Shown here: positions 8,059 to 17,791 of the stretch, piece by piece | How positions within the stretch are numbered: position 1 is the stretch's first letter | Layout: every line of letters starts with the position of its first letter | From: Nonomuraea soli | GTDB lineage: Bacteria; Actinomycetota; Actinomycetes; Streptosporangiales; Streptosporangiaceae | Assembly (NCBI RefSeq): GCF_013761175.1 | Contig: NZ_JACDUR010000004.1 | Coordinates: 248,001 to 312,000, forward strand | DNA: 64,000 bases | Direction: 5' to 3' | Translations under genes and position numbers: made by a program | The notes under the pieces: model-generated | What the model saw: the letters and a program-made list of their open reading frames with translations, nothing else | The model's database searches: none | Told to the model about the DNA's origin: nothing

Positions 8059-9035
8059 GCTTCAAGTACATCAACCGTGAGGCTCGGTGACCAGGAGAGT
8101 CCGGCGTATCTCTCCATCAGCCGCACGAAAGCCGGGGCGTGGTCGGGCCAGTCGTGGCGCAGCCGCGCCTCCACGTGGCCGCGGGTGCCCAGCAGGCCGC
8201 GCAGTCCGGGGTCCTCCTTGAGGTCCAGGACGGCCTGCAGGGCGGCCTCGACGTCGAGGGGCACGACCCGTCCGCAGCCGACGCGCTCGACGATCTCCTG
8301 CGGGGTGCTGACCACCGGGACCCCGCGCCCCATGTAGTCGAGGATCCTGGTCGGCAGCCCCTCGCGCCGGGTCAGCGACAGGCCCGCCAGCGCCCCCTCG
8401 GTCATCCTGAGGGCGTGCCGCAGCGGGACGTACCCGAACCAGTCCAGCAGCCCTTCCCGTTGCGCGTCGCGCAGCATGGGGCGCACGGCGGGGTCGGCGG
8501 CGCCGATGAGGTCGAGGCGAACGCCGTGCGGCGCCAGCCGCCTGGCCAGGCCGATGAGCTCGGCGACGCCGGACTCGGCCGACAGCCGGCCGAGATGGAC
8601 CACCCTGGTGTCGCCCGGAGGCGGGGGAGACGGGGACACCAGGGTGGCCTCGGGAACGGAACCGGAGTCGACCACGTGGTGGCGACGGTGCGCACGCGCG
8701 GCTGTGAGCCTGTTCAGAGGCCCGTCCACGTGCTCGCGCATGTCCCAGACGACGGGAGGCCGTCGCAGCGGCAGGAGGCGCAGCAGGTCGATGTCGTGGG
8801 CGATGAGCAGGTCGGCGTCGCGGCAGCCGCGGCGAAGGGCGTGGCGGGCGGTGTTGAGCCCGCCGCCCCGCCGTACGTCGATGGCCCTGACCTTGGCGGT
8901 CGGGGTCACGTTGTAGAAGGAGAAGGGGGCGACATAGGTCACCTCGTGGCCCGCGTCGAGCAACGCCCTGATCTGCCTGTGCCTGATCCGGGCGTCCTCG
9001 GGGTGGTGGACGATCGTGGCGACGCATACCCGCAT
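8043..9035 (-). CDS. Family 4 glycosyltransferase
   Basis: A 330-residue GT-B enzyme. The N-terminal domain begins MRVCVATIVHHPEDARI, which I recall as typical of GT4 enzymes in capsule or envelope loci. The C-terminal domain has the donor-binding features VVHLGRLSAESG near 145 and LPTRILDYMGRGVPVV near 225, the latter matching the usual E-x7-E region only loosely. It probably adds a sugar to a lipid-linked or envelope glycan in the cytoplasm. It overlaps the decarboxylase-like gene downstream. Confidence 0.8.
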   Translation of the reverse strand: MRVCVATIVHHPEDARIRHRQIRALLDAGHEVTYVAPFSFYNVTPTAKVRAIDVRRGGGLNTARHALRRGCRDADLLIAHDIDLLRLLPLRRPPVVWDMREHVDGPLNRLTAARAHRRHHVVDSGSVPEATLVSPSPPPPGDTRVVHLGRLSAESGVAELIGLARRLAPHGVRLDLIGAADPAVRPMLRDAQREGLLDWFGYVPLRHALRMTEGALAGLSLTRREGLPTRILDYMGRGVPVVSTPQEIVERVGCGRVVPLDVEAALQAVLDLKEDPGLRGLLGTRGHVEARLRHDWPDHAPAFVRLMERYAGLSWSPSLTVDVLEAWHRT

Positions 9036-9084
9036 ACGTCGATGCTGCGCTTTGTCCCCTTCGCTGACGTTAATGCGGGCGGAA

Positions 9085-10236
9085 CTACGGCTTAACTTCC
9101 GCCGGAGGGGGCGCGGTCGACGGGCGGCGGTAGAGCCAGGTCAGCCTCGGCTCGATGATCCACTTGAAGACCGTGCGCGTGATCGGCAGGCACAGCACGA
9201 TGGCCAGGGCGAAGGCGCTGGTGGCGATCGCCATCGCGCCCAGCGGCCCGTGGAGCCACGGCAGGTCGAGCAGGCCGGTCTCCTTGGCGATGAGCACCGG
9301 GATGCCGTGGAGCAGGTAGCAGTAGAGGGTGCGGGTGCCCAGGTCGGTGTACCAGGTCTCGCGGCGCGGTACGAGCGCCAGGAAGGCGAAGCAGACGGCC
9401 AGCGAGGCGCCCAGGATCGCCACGTGTTCCAGGAGGCCCATCCACCACGACAGGCCCATGTCCTTGTAGCTGTGCTTGAAGTAGAACGGCTTGAGCGAGA
9501 AACGCTTCAGGGAGATCAGCATCGCCACGCCGGCCGCGCCGAGCAGCGTGACCGCGGCCAGGATCTTGACCCAGCGGCGGTTGAGCCGGTCGAAGTGCTC
9601 CGGCTGCAGGGTCAGGCCGATGACGAAGAAGGGCATGAGGCCGAAGAAGCGGTCCATGCTGAACTCGCCGGAGATCTGCGAGAAGCCGGCGAACAGGTAG
9701 ACGGCGATCGCCGCCGGGATCGGGAACTTCATGCGCTTCCACACCGGGGTGGAGAGCCGCCAGAACAGCAGCGCGACCAGGTACCAGTTCAGCCAGGCCG
9801 GGTCGATGATCGTCAGGCTCCACTTCTGCCCGAGGGCGGTGCGGAGCGCGGCGTAGCCCACCTCGACGATCACGTAGGGCACGAGGAAGGTGTCGACCAG
9901 CTTGTTGGTCTTGGCGTTGGAGTTCCAGAAGTTTCTGGACAGGTAGCCGCTGATGATGACGAACAGCGGCATGTGGAAGGTGTAGATGAAGATGTAGAGC
10001 GACCTGGACGAGTCGGCGTTGAGTGTGGGCACCAGGGAGTGCCCCACGACCACCGTCGCGATCAGCAGGAACTTGACGTTGTCCAGGTACGGCTCGCGGC
10101 CGCGCTTGGGCGGTGGTGCTTCCTGCTGCTCGGGCTCGGATTCCGGCTGGGGCTCCTGCCACTTGGTCCACAGGTCCCGGTCGTCGGGGCGAGCCGACTG
10201 CGCGGGGACCGCTGGAGAGTGTCGGGTGTCAGTCAC
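9085..10236 (-). CDS. Acyltransferase 3 family membrane protein
   Basis: A 383-residue polytopic protein with a 45-residue Pro/Glu-rich cytoplasmic N-terminus followed by about ten helices. The first helix has the conserved REPYLDNVKFLLIATVVVGH arrangement, with Arg before and His at the end, and PLFVIISGYLSR follows, as in acyltransferase 3 / YcfT proteins. These O-acylate extracytoplasmic sugars or other envelope molecules. It lies between a GT4 gene and the LCP ligase on the same strand, consistent with decorating a surface glycan. Confidence 0.85.
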   Translation of the reverse strand: MTDTRHSPAVPAQSARPDDRDLWTKWQEPQPESEPEQQEAPPPKRGREPYLDNVKFLLIATVVVGHSLVPTLNADSSRSLYIFIYTFHMPLFVIISGYLSRNFWNSNAKTNKLVDTFLVPYVIVEVGYAALRTALGQKWSLTIIDPAWLNWYLVALLFWRLSTPVWKRMKFPIPAAIAVYLFAGFSQISGEFSMDRFFGLMPFFVIGLTLQPEHFDRLNRRWVKILAAVTLLGAAGVAMLISLKRFSLKPFYFKHSYKDMGLSWWMGLLEHVAILGASLAVCFAFLALVPRRETWYTDLGTRTLYCYLLHGIPVLIAKETGLLDLPWLHGPLGAMAIATSAFALAIVLCLPITRTVFKWIIEPRLTWLYRRPSTAPPPAEVKP

Positions 10237-10359
10237 GGAGGAAGACGCTCTTTCGGGGGATCAGCAGAACGGGCCTCCCTTTCAGGAGACCCGATCTAGC
10301 GTATCGTCCGGACTTGACTCCCACTTGCCCAAGCCTTGTTTCCACAGAAACCTTGCAGC

Positions 10360-11955
10360 TCAGGCGCACACGTTCTTCTGGTCGGCGGTGACGGTGTTGG
10401 CCTGGACGGCCTTGCTGGTGGTGGTCGGCACTCGTACGCCCTGGTAGTCGGCCCCGATGATCACCTGGACGATCGGGCCCTCCTTGACCTCGCCGGTCGC
10501 CTCGGGGGCCGTCACGCCCGCGCTGGGCGTGTAGGGGTTGAGGGTGGCGGGCTTGACCTTGGTCGCCTCGGCGGGCTTGGTGCCGCTCATCTTGGCCGCC
10601 GCGAGCTGGGCGTAGGGGGCGTCGGCCTCGGACTTGGCGGAGTAGAGCACCTTGGTCTTCCCGGCCTGCTCCTTGGTGTTGCCGATGCCGACGACCTTGA
10701 AGCCCCACTTGGTCAGCTCGTCGGCGACCCGCTGCGCCTCGCCCTGCCGGTCGGAGCCGTTGAGCACCTGGATGCGCACCTCCTGCGGCTTGACCGTGAC
10801 CTTGGGCGCCGTGGCGGCCGGGCTCGGCTCGACCTCGATGTCCTGGGCGATCTGCTTGAACAGCTCGTTCGCCTCCGGCTGCTGCCACTGCACCCGGTTG
10901 GGGTCGGCCGGGTAGGCCACGACGGGCACCTTGATGAACTTGACTCCACTGGCGCTCAGCGACTTGGCGCTGGCGGCGATGTCGAGCAGCGTCTGCGGGT
11001 CGTTGGCGAGCTCGGGGTTCATGGTGACCGACTTGCCCGCCACCTTGATCAGTTCGAGCAGCTTGGCGGGGTTGGACAGCAGGCCCTCCTGGGTCACCTT
11101 CTTCACCATGTTGCTGAGGAGCTGCTGCTGGCGGGTGATGCGCTGCAGGTCGCTGCCGTCGCCGTAGTGGCGCAGGCGCATCACGGCCAGCGCCTGGTTG
11201 CCGGTGAGCAGGTGGTTTCCGGCGGTGATGTTGAGCTTGGAGTTCTTGTCCTGGACGGGCTGCTTGAAGCAGAACGACACGCCGTCCATGGCGTCGATGA
11301 TGTTCTTGAAGCCGGTGAAGTCGACCTCGACGAAGTGGTCGATCGCGATGCCGGTGAGCACCTGGATCGTCTCGATCGTGCACGTGATGCCGCCGGTGTT
11401 GTAGGCGGAGTTGATCATGTCGGTGCGGCCCGCCTGGACGGCGCCGTTCTCCGCCTTGCACTGCGGGATCTGCACCATCGAGTCGCGGGGGAGGCTCAGC
11501 ACCTGCACCTTGTCGCGGCTCGGGGAGATGTGCATCAGCAGGATCGTGTCGGTGCGCTTGCCGCCCGCGTCGGCCTGGCGCGACAGGGCCCTGCCGTACT
11601 TGGCGTTGTCGCCCTCGCGGGTGTCGGAGCCGACGATCAGCACGTTGAGCGCGCCGGTCTGGTTCACCGGGGCCTTGTTGATCAGGTCTTTCTTGAAGTC
11701 CTTGGTGTTCACCGCGCCGAACGCGTCGCGGTAGAGCCAGTAGGCCGTGAGCGAGGTGCCCACCATGATCACGGTGAGCGCGATGCTGACCCAGGCGAGG
11801 ACCCGCATCTTGCCGGGGCCTTCCGGCTGCTTGGCGCGGCGGCCTCGTGGCGGCAGGTCGTCGGGGGGCGGCGGAGCGGAGGCACGGTGGGAACGGCCCG
11901 GCTGGGTGGGCGCCACGCGGCGATCCTGGACGGACACGCCTCGATAGTCACTCAT
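10360..11955 (-). CDS. LytR-CpsA-Psr (LCP) family ligase with LytR_C domain
   Basis: A 531-residue membrane-anchored protein. It has a Pro/Arg-rich cytoplasmic tail (1-50), one helix (about 51-72) and an extracellular LCP domain with LNVLIVGSDTREGD near 102, LSLPRDSMVQIP near 153 and VMRLRHYGDGSDLQRI near 260. The conserved Asp and Arg residues bind the pyrophosphate of lipid-linked polymers. A LytR_C domain begins near 393 (IQVLNGSDRQGEAQRVAD). LCP enzymes attach glycopolymers to peptidoglycan. It is well placed to act on products of the surrounding glycosyltransferases. The 217-base gap upstream should hold its promoter; none is convincing by eye. Confidence 0.9.
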   Translation of the reverse strand: MSDYRGVSVQDRRVAPTQPGRSHRASAPPPPDDLPPRGRRAKQPEGPGKMRVLAWVSIALTVIMVGTSLTAYWLYRDAFGAVNTKDFKKDLINKAPVNQTGALNVLIVGSDTREGDNAKYGRALSRQADAGGKRTDTILLMHISPSRDKVQVLSLPRDSMVQIPQCKAENGAVQAGRTDMINSAYNTGGITCTIETIQVLTGIAIDHFVEVDFTGFKNIIDAMDGVSFCFKQPVQDKNSKLNITAGNHLLTGNQALAVMRLRHYGDGSDLQRITRQQQLLSNMVKKVTQEGLLSNPAKLLELIKVAGKSVTMNPELANDPQTLLDIAASAKSLSASGVKFIKVPVVAYPADPNRVQWQQPEANELFKQIAQDIEVEPSPAATAPKVTVKPQEVRIQVLNGSDRQGEAQRVADELTKWGFKVVGIGNTKEQAGKTKVLYSAKSEADAPYAQLAAAKMSGTKPAEATKVKPATLNPYTPSAGVTAPEATGEVKEGPIVQVIIGADYQGVRVPTTTSKAVQANTVTADQKNVCA

Positions 11956-12172
11956 ACAACCATTCCTCTGCGCACACGGCCCTCCTCGTCCCGAAGATCG
12001 CCAGGCCGCTTACGCTGGCTCGGTCGCTCGGTCATCCGCGCCATGAGAGTAAGTCACCCGCGGCGCGCCCGTCGCCATGATCGAAGGAAATCGACCGTGA
12101 CCCAGGCGTGATGTATCCGCCAGAGAGCATACTCAGACTCGGACATTTCGTGGAATAACAACGTGAAAAGCT

Positions 12173-13633
12173 TTACGGATCGCGACGAATCGACACCGCT
12201 GCGGCCAGGCACGCGAGAGGTACGGCGGGCAGGACGTAGCGGTAGTCGAACTCGGCCACGGCGGGCGGAGTCGCCAGCAACGCCCACGCGGTCGTCCAAG
12301 GCAGGAGCCAACGGGCAGGCTGGGAGCTTCTGACCTGCCGGAACTTCCGCGTCACGGCCATCGCCGGGGGGACGAGGAGGATCACGAGGAGGACCGCCCC
12401 CGGCAACCTCACGATTTCCTGATAATTCCGCATCCATCCGGCATACGGCTCGACAATCCGCGTCGAGATGTCGCCCTGCTCGTACTCCCTGGCGAAGTCG
12501 GCGCCCACCACGGCCGCGTGCCGCGTCGGCGCCGCAGGAGGCGTGGCGGGGAACCGGTAGTAGCCGTAGATCTCCGCGTCGGGGTAGACCGGACGGCCCC
12601 ACATGAACGACCTGACCAGCTCGCCGCCGACCGACGCCAGGTAGTCGAGAGGCTGGGTGCGGATCGCCAGCAGCGCGAAACGCATCGCCAGCGCCTCGTT
12701 CTCCCGGGTGAAGGTCTCGCCCGGCAGCTTGACCAGGGGAGCGCCGGGCGACCAGACGTACTCCTGCGAGGGCGGGCGCTCACCGGCCGGCCTGGGGTCG
12801 CAGAGCACCGCCAGGTCGGGCGGCGGCCGCATCTTCTCGCAGTCGGCGAAGGACATCGTGCGGGCGTACAGGAAGACGCCGTTGGCCCCCACGATGCCCA
12901 GCCGCTGGTAGGTCGCGTAGAACCAGGCCCCGTAGGCGAACACCGGGACCAGCGCCGCCACCAGCAGGACCGTGGCCTTCCTCGGCCGCCTGCGCAGCAC
13001 CATCCACGCGGCCACGACCACGATCAGGGGCAGGCCCACCGTCCTGGTCAGCGTCGCCGCCGCCAGCAGCAGGCCGATCGCCACCGCCGGAGGGTCGTCC
13101 CTCATCGCCAGCACCACGGCGGCGACCACCAGGGCCATGAACAGCGTGTCGGAGACCAGGAGGTGCTCGAGCTCGATCTGGTAGGCGTCGAGCAGCACGG
13201 GAGCCGCCGCCAGCGTGGCCGCCCAGCGCGGGCCCTTGCGCGAGGCGGCCCAGTAGACGAGCACGCCCACGGCGAGACCGAGCAGGTGCTGCACCCCGGC
13301 GACGACGGCGAAGCTGCGGAAGGGCTCCAGCAGCTTCATGAACATCGAGTAGCCCGCCGGGCGCACCAGGTCGGGTCGGGGGCGCATGACCGTCACGACG
13401 TAGGTGTAGGAGTCGGGGAACCACAGGGCGGGGCGGTAACCCAGCATCGTGATCACCCGCAGGGCGGTGGCGACGGCCAGGAGCGCCACGAACCACGGAT
13501 GCCGCCGTGCCGTACCGGCGGCGCGTGCCCACACCCTGGACGCCGCGCCCGAGAGACCGGTGGCGCCTTGCCCCACCATGGAAACCGCGCCCGCGAGGCC
13601 ACCCCGCACCCCGCTCACCTCCCGCACGTCCAC
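12173..13633 (-). CDS. GT-C-like polytopic membrane protein
   Basis: A 486-residue protein with about ten hydrophobic helices starting near residue 48. The first extracytoplasmic loop has FPDSYTYV, an acidic motif placed like the metal-binding Asp/Glu of GT-C glycosyltransferases, and LEHLLVSDTLFMAL follows near 155. A long soluble loop lies at about 265-395. GT-C enzymes use polyprenyl-phosphate sugars outside the membrane. The specific reaction is unknown. The gene is divergent from the other large GT-C-like gene at 13722, with 88 bases between starts. The N-terminal 45 residues are weakly conserved in character, so translation could begin at an internal Met near residue 19. Confidence 0.7.
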   Translation of the reverse strand: MDVREVSGVRGGLAGAVSMVGQGATGLSGAASRVWARAAGTARRHPWFVALLAVATALRVITMLGYRPALWFPDSYTYVVTVMRPRPDLVRPAGYSMFMKLLEPFRSFAVVAGVQHLLGLAVGVLVYWAASRKGPRWAATLAAAPVLLDAYQIELEHLLVSDTLFMALVVAAVVLAMRDDPPAVAIGLLLAAATLTRTVGLPLIVVVAAWMVLRRRPRKATVLLVAALVPVFAYGAWFYATYQRLGIVGANGVFLYARTMSFADCEKMRPPPDLAVLCDPRPAGERPPSQEYVWSPGAPLVKLPGETFTRENEALAMRFALLAIRTQPLDYLASVGGELVRSFMWGRPVYPDAEIYGYYRFPATPPAAPTRHAAVVGADFAREYEQGDISTRIVEPYAGWMRNYQEIVRLPGAVLLVILLVPPAMAVTRKFRQVRSSQPARWLLPWTTAWALLATPPAVAEFDYRYVLPAVPLACLAAAVSIRRDP

Positions 13634-13721
13634 CGTCTCCGGGTACGCTACCGGCCCCCGGCACTGCTCAGGGCGTCACCGGGCGCGTCGGCGCGGGCAT
13701 TGGATACGCTCGCGATCACCG

Positions 13722-15749
13722 ATGGCGACCCTGCGCTCCACCACACGCCCGTCGGCGGGCCGCGTGCTCGCCGTGGCCTCCGTGCTGCCCGCGCTCCTGC
13801 TCGCGGGCTGGATCCTGGCCGGACTGCCGCTGCTGCTCGCGGGCGGCTTCCATGCGCTGCCCGCCGTCCTGCTCGCCGTACCCCTCATGGCCGCCCTGTG
13901 CTGGGCGGCGCTGCGGCGGCCCGTCGCCGCCGTCGAGGCCACGGCCCGGCAGGTCGCCGCCGTCTTCGCGGTCGCCGCGGCGTCGGGGGTCTTCAACGCC
14001 GTCTTCCACAGCGAGCAGCTGATCGTCCGCCGCGACCCGGCGACCTACGCCCAGTACGCGATCTGGATCGCCGGGCACGGCTCCCTGCCGATCCCCTTCC
14101 AGGAGGCGGCCTTCGGCGGCCCCGACCCCGCGCTGGTCTTCGGCAGCGTCGGCTTCTTCGAGCAGCCCGAGGGCGTGGTGCCGCAGTTCATGCCCGGCTC
14201 GCCGCTGCTGCTGGCGCTGGGCGAGTGGCTCGATGTGCTGCTGCTGACCCCGGCCCTGATGGGGGCGCTGGCCGTCGTGGTCGTCGCGGGGCTGACCGCG
14301 CGCCTGGCCGGTGCCCGCTGGGCCGCCCTGGCGGGGCTGACGTTCGCGGTGGCGATCCCGGTCCTCTACACCTCGCGCACCACCTTCAGCGAGATCCCGT
14401 CGCTGGTCCTGCTGTTCGGCGGGATGATCCTGCTCCACGAGGCCCTGTCCGCGAGGCCGCGCGCGCTGGGGGCGGGGCTGGCCGGGCTGGTGTTCGGCTG
14501 CGCCGTCCTGGTCAGGATCGACGGCCTGCGCGACGTGCTCCCGGTGCTGGCCTTCGCGGGGCTGCTGATCGCCCTGTCACGCGTGCGCAGAGCGCGGGCC
14601 CAGGGGCCGTCCGGAGGGCTGCGGGAAGGGCTCGGCCGCTCCGGCGCCGCCCTCCTGCTCGGCCTGGCCGCCGGTGTCGCCCTCGCCTTCCTGGTCGCCT
14701 ACCTTCTGGCCCGCCCCTACCTGACCTATCTGTCGCGCTCGGTCGTCCCCCTGCTGGGCATCTGCGCCGCCGTTCTCCTGCTCACCGCCCTCGGCGCCCT
14801 CCTCGCGCCCCGGCTCGCCCGCCTGCGCCTGCCCGCGCGCCTGCCCGACCTGGCCGCCGCCCTGGTCGGCCTGCTGATGCTCGGCCTGGCCGTACGCCCG
14901 TGGCTGCAGACCGTGCGGCGCACGCCGGTCACCGAGGAGGACCGGCTCACCTACGAGTTCCTCAAGCGCCTCGACGGCGACGGCACCCGCCTCTACTTCG
15001 AGGACTCCCTGTGGTGGGTGATCTGGTACGTCGGCCCGGTCACCGTCGTCCTGGCCACCCTCGCCGCGGCCGTGCTCGTCCGCCGGCTGCTGCGTGGCGG
15101 GAGCAGGTGGCAGGAGTGGCTCCTGCCGCTGGCCCTCATCGGCTGGACCACCGTCACCACCCTGCTGCGCCCCGAGATCACCCCCGACCAGCCGTGGGCC
15201 TCCCGGCGCCTGGTGCCCGTCGTCCTGCCCGGCCTGATCCTGCTGGGCGCCTGGGGCCTGGCCTGGCTGCGCGGCCGCACCACCCGCTCCTGGCCGATCG
15301 CCGTCGCGGCGGTGCTGCTGTTCTTGCCCGGCGCCGTGGTCTCGATCGGCACGGCCTTCACCCCCGTCGAGCGCGGCGAGCAGGCGGCGGTCGAGTCGAT
15401 GTGCTCGCGCATCCCCGCCGACGCCTCGGTGCTGATCGTCGAGCGGGTGACCGGCGACAGGTTCACCCAGGTCGTGCGCGGCCAGTGCGGTGTCCCCGCC
15501 GCCCAGGTCCGCCGGCCCGAGGGCGCGGACATCCCGCCGGAGGCCGAGGTGCGGCGGTTGATCGATCGGGTCAGGGCGGCGGGCCGGGTGCCGGTGGTGC
15601 TGGCGGCGGAGGAGTCCCAGGTCTCGGCGTTCGGTACGGCGGAGCAGGTGATGGCCCTGGTGACGCGGCAGGACGAACGGTCGCTGACGTCGCCGCCGAA
15701 TGGCACGTGGGGGCTGACGGTCAACGTGTGGATGGGGCGTCCGGGGTAA
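13722..15749 (+). CDS. Large GT-C-like membrane glycosyltransferase
   Basis: About 675 residues with some twelve helices. The first large loop contains VRRDPATYAQYAIWIAGHGS, which fits the acidic motif of GT-C enzymes, then TSRTTFSEIPSLVL. A soluble C-terminal domain starts near 550. I chose the ATG at 13722 because the open frame further upstream runs antisense through the neighbouring divergent gene and has no membrane or family features. It probably transfers a sugar from a polyprenyl-phosphate donor, and a polyprenyl-phosphate mannose synthase-like gene follows 69 bases later. Confidence 0.75.
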   Translation: MATLRSTTRPSAGRVLAVASVLPALLLAGWILAGLPLLLAGGFHALPAVLLAVPLMAALCWAALRRPVAAVEATARQVAAVFAVAAASGVFNAVFHSEQLIVRRDPATYAQYAIWIAGHGSLPIPFQEAAFGGPDPALVFGSVGFFEQPEGVVPQFMPGSPLLLALGEWLDVLLLTPALMGALAVVVVAGLTARLAGARWAALAGLTFAVAIPVLYTSRTTFSEIPSLVLLFGGMILLHEALSARPRALGAGLAGLVFGCAVLVRIDGLRDVLPVLAFAGLLIALSRVRRARAQGPSGGLREGLGRSGAALLLGLAAGVALAFLVAYLLARPYLTYLSRSVVPLLGICAAVLLLTALGALLAPRLARLRLPARLPDLAAALVGLLMLGLAVRPWLQTVRRTPVTEEDRLTYEFLKRLDGDGTRLYFEDSLWWVIWYVGPVTVVLATLAAAVLVRRLLRGGSRWQEWLLPLALIGWTTVTTLLRPEITPDQPWASRRLVPVVLPGLILLGAWGLAWLRGRTTRSWPIAVAAVLLFLPGAVVSIGTAFTPVERGEQAAVESMCSRIPADASVLIVERVTGDRFTQVVRGQCGVPAAQVRRPEGADIPPEAEVRRLIDRVRAAGRVPVVLAAEESQVSAFGTAEQVMALVTRQDERSLTSPPNGTWGLTVNVWMGRPG

Positions 15750-15818
15750 AGGAGTAGTACGGCCCGATCCTGGAGTAGTGCACTCGGCCCTATCCGGGGC
15801 AGGGTAGCCTCAAGCCCC

Positions 15819-16733
15819 GTGAGCAGCACTGGACCCGCCGTGGATGAAGCGCCGTACGTAACGATTGTCCTGCCGTGCTACAACGAGCAGGATCACGTGA
15901 TCGACGAAGTCGACCGCATCTGCAAGGCGATGGACTCCAGCGGCTACACCTACGAACTGGTCGCCGTCGACGACTGCTCCACCGACTCCACCCTCGCCCG
16001 CCTCCAGGAAGCGGTCTCGCGCTACCCCAACATGCGCATCCGCGCCTTCCACCGCAACGGCGGCTCGGGCACGGTGCGGCGCATCGGCACGCAGGAGGCG
16101 CGCGGCGAGATCGTCGTGTGGACCGACGCCGACATGACCTACCCGAACGAGCGCATCCCCGAGCTGGTCCAGCTCCTGGAGAAGGACATCACCATCGACC
16201 AGGTGGTCGGGGCGCGCACCTCGGAGGAGGGCTCGCACAAGATGTTGCGGGTCCCGGCCAAGTGGGTGATCAGGAAGGTCGCCGAGCGCCTGGCGAGCCA
16301 GAGGATCCCCGACCTGAACTCCGGCCTGCGGGCCTTCCGCAAGAGCGTGGCCAGGCCCTATCTCCGGCTGCTGCCTCCCGGCTTCTCCTGCGTCACGACG
16401 ATCACGCTGTCGTTCCTGATGAACCAGCACGACATCTACTACCTGCCGATCGACTACGCGAAGCGGGCGGGCACGTCGAAGTTCAGCTTCATCTCCGACG
16501 CCTACCGCTACATCCTGCAGGTGCTGCGGATGATCATGTACTTCAACCCGCTCAAGGTGCTGATGCCGCTGGCGTTGTGGCTGGTCGGGATCGGGCTGGC
16601 CAAGGCCGTCTACGACAACGTCAAGACGCCGTTCTACCTGGCCAACAACACCATCATGATCTTCATGTCGGGTCTGATCATCGCGGCGGTGGCGTTGCTG
16701 GCCGACCTGATTGTGCGGTCCAGGGGCGAATGA
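15819..16733 (+). CDS. Family 2 glycosyltransferase, polyprenyl-phosphate sugar synthase type
   Basis: A 304-residue protein with a GTG start. It has the dolichol/polyprenyl-phosphate mannose synthase layout: VTIVLPCYNEQDHV at 14-27, AVDDCSTDST near 50, the metal site WTDADMTYP near 105 and LNSGLRAFRK near 165, then two C-terminal helices (about 245-262 and 275-298). The family makes polyprenyl-phosphate sugars at the cytoplasmic face, the donors used by GT-C enzymes such as the gene just upstream. It overlaps the next gene by ATGA. Confidence 0.88.
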   Translation: MSSTGPAVDEAPYVTIVLPCYNEQDHVIDEVDRICKAMDSSGYTYELVAVDDCSTDSTLARLQEAVSRYPNMRIRAFHRNGGSGTVRRIGTQEARGEIVVWTDADMTYPNERIPELVQLLEKDITIDQVVGARTSEEGSHKMLRVPAKWVIRKVAERLASQRIPDLNSGLRAFRKSVARPYLRLLPPGFSCVTTITLSFLMNQHDIYYLPIDYAKRAGTSKFSFISDAYRYILQVLRMIMYFNPLKVLMPLALWLVGIGLAKAVYDNVKTPFYLANNTIMIFMSGLIIAAVALLADLIVRSRGE

Positions 16734-17791
16734 GGATCGCGATCGTCGGCCCGACCTACCCCTACAAGGGCGGCGGGGCGCAGCACACCACGGAGCTGGC
16801 GCGCAGGCTCGCGCAGCAGGGCCATGACGTGGTCATCGAGTCGTGGCGGGCGCAGTACCCGAAGTTCCTCTACCCGGGTCAGCAGACGATCAGTGATCCG
16901 GAGGGTGTGCCCTACCACCGCACCAGGCGCGACCTCGACTGGCGCAACCCTTTCGGATGGGTGGCGTGCGGGCGGCGGCTGCGGCGCGCCGACCTGGTGA
17001 TCCTGGCGGTGCTGAGCCCCGTGCAGGTGCCCGCCTACCTGGGCGTCCTGGCCGGGATCGGCGGGCGCACCAAGACGGTCACGTTGTGCCACAACGTGCT
17101 GCCGCACGAGCGCAAGCCTTACGACAAGCCGCTGATGAAGGCCCTGCTGAACAGGGTCGACGCGGTCCTGGCGCACTCCGAGCAGCAGGCCGACCTGGCC
17201 AGGGAGCTGACCGCCAAGCCGGTGAGCGTGGCGGCGATGGCGCCGCACCTGCCCTCGACGACGGGCGAGCGCAACCTCGAGGTGCACAGGCGGCTGCTGT
17301 TCTTCGGCATCGTCCGGCCTTACAAGGGTCTCGACCTGCTGCTCAGGGCGTTGCCGTCCGACGTCTCGCTCACGGTGGCGGGGGAGTTCTGGGGCGGGCT
17401 CGACGACACCAAGCGGCTGATCGAGCAGCTGGGCAACGGCGACCGCGTCGAGCTGCGGCCCGGCTATGTGGCCGCAGACGACGTGCCGGCGTTGTTCGCG
17501 CGGGCCGACGCGCTCGTGCTGCCCTACCGCAGCGCCACGGCCAGCCAGAACGTCTGGCTCGGTCACGAGCACGGTGTCCCGGTGATCGCGACGCGGGTCG
17601 GCGCGCTGGCCGACCACGTGACCGACGGCGTCGACGGCCTGCTGGTCAAGCCCGACGACGTCGCCGACCTGCGCGCGACGATCGAGCGGTTCTACGAGCC
17701 CGGCGTGCCGGAGCTGCTGCGGTCGGGCGTCAAGGCGGTCGACCCTGAGCCGTTCTGGTCGTCGTACGTCGAGGTGCTGCTCGACCTCTGA
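16730..17791 (+). CDS. Family 4 glycosyltransferase
   Basis: A 353-residue GT-B enzyme beginning MRIAIVGPTYPYKGGGAQH, with the Gly-rich nucleotide-sugar loop right at the start. The C-terminal domain has FFGIVRPYKGLDLLLRAL near 190, DALVLPYRSATASQ near 258 and a GVPVIATRVGALADHV donor loop near 280. The start is fixed by the ATGA overlap with the preceding GT2 gene. Its last 100 bases overlap the end of the convergent gene on the other strand. Confidence 0.88.
   Translation: MRIAIVGPTYPYKGGGAQHTTELARRLAQQGHDVVIESWRAQYPKFLYPGQQTISDPEGVPYHRTRRDLDWRNPFGWVACGRRLRRADLVILAVLSPVQVPAYLGVLAGIGGRTKTVTLCHNVLPHERKPYDKPLMKALLNRVDAVLAHSEQQADLARELTAKPVSVAAMAPHLPSTTGERNLEVHRRLLFFGIVRPYKGLDLLLRALPSDVSLTVAGEFWGGLDDTKRLIEQLGNGDRVELRPGYVAADDVPALFARADALVLPYRSATASQNVWLGHEHGVPVIATRVGALADHVTDGVDGLLVKPDDVADLRATIERFYEPGVPELLRSGVKAVDPEPFWSSYVEVLLDL

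Noticed and set aside
8139..10299. Long plus-strand open frames opposite the GT4 and acyltransferase genes
   Set aside because: Composition is Arg/Gly/Asp-rich without motifs; the minus-strand genes there are clear.
12518..15757. A plus-strand open frame of over 1000 codons
   Set aside because: It is the wrong frame of the two GT-C genes in this area, Arg/Pro/Gly-rich with no fold signature. GC-rich codon bias keeps it open.
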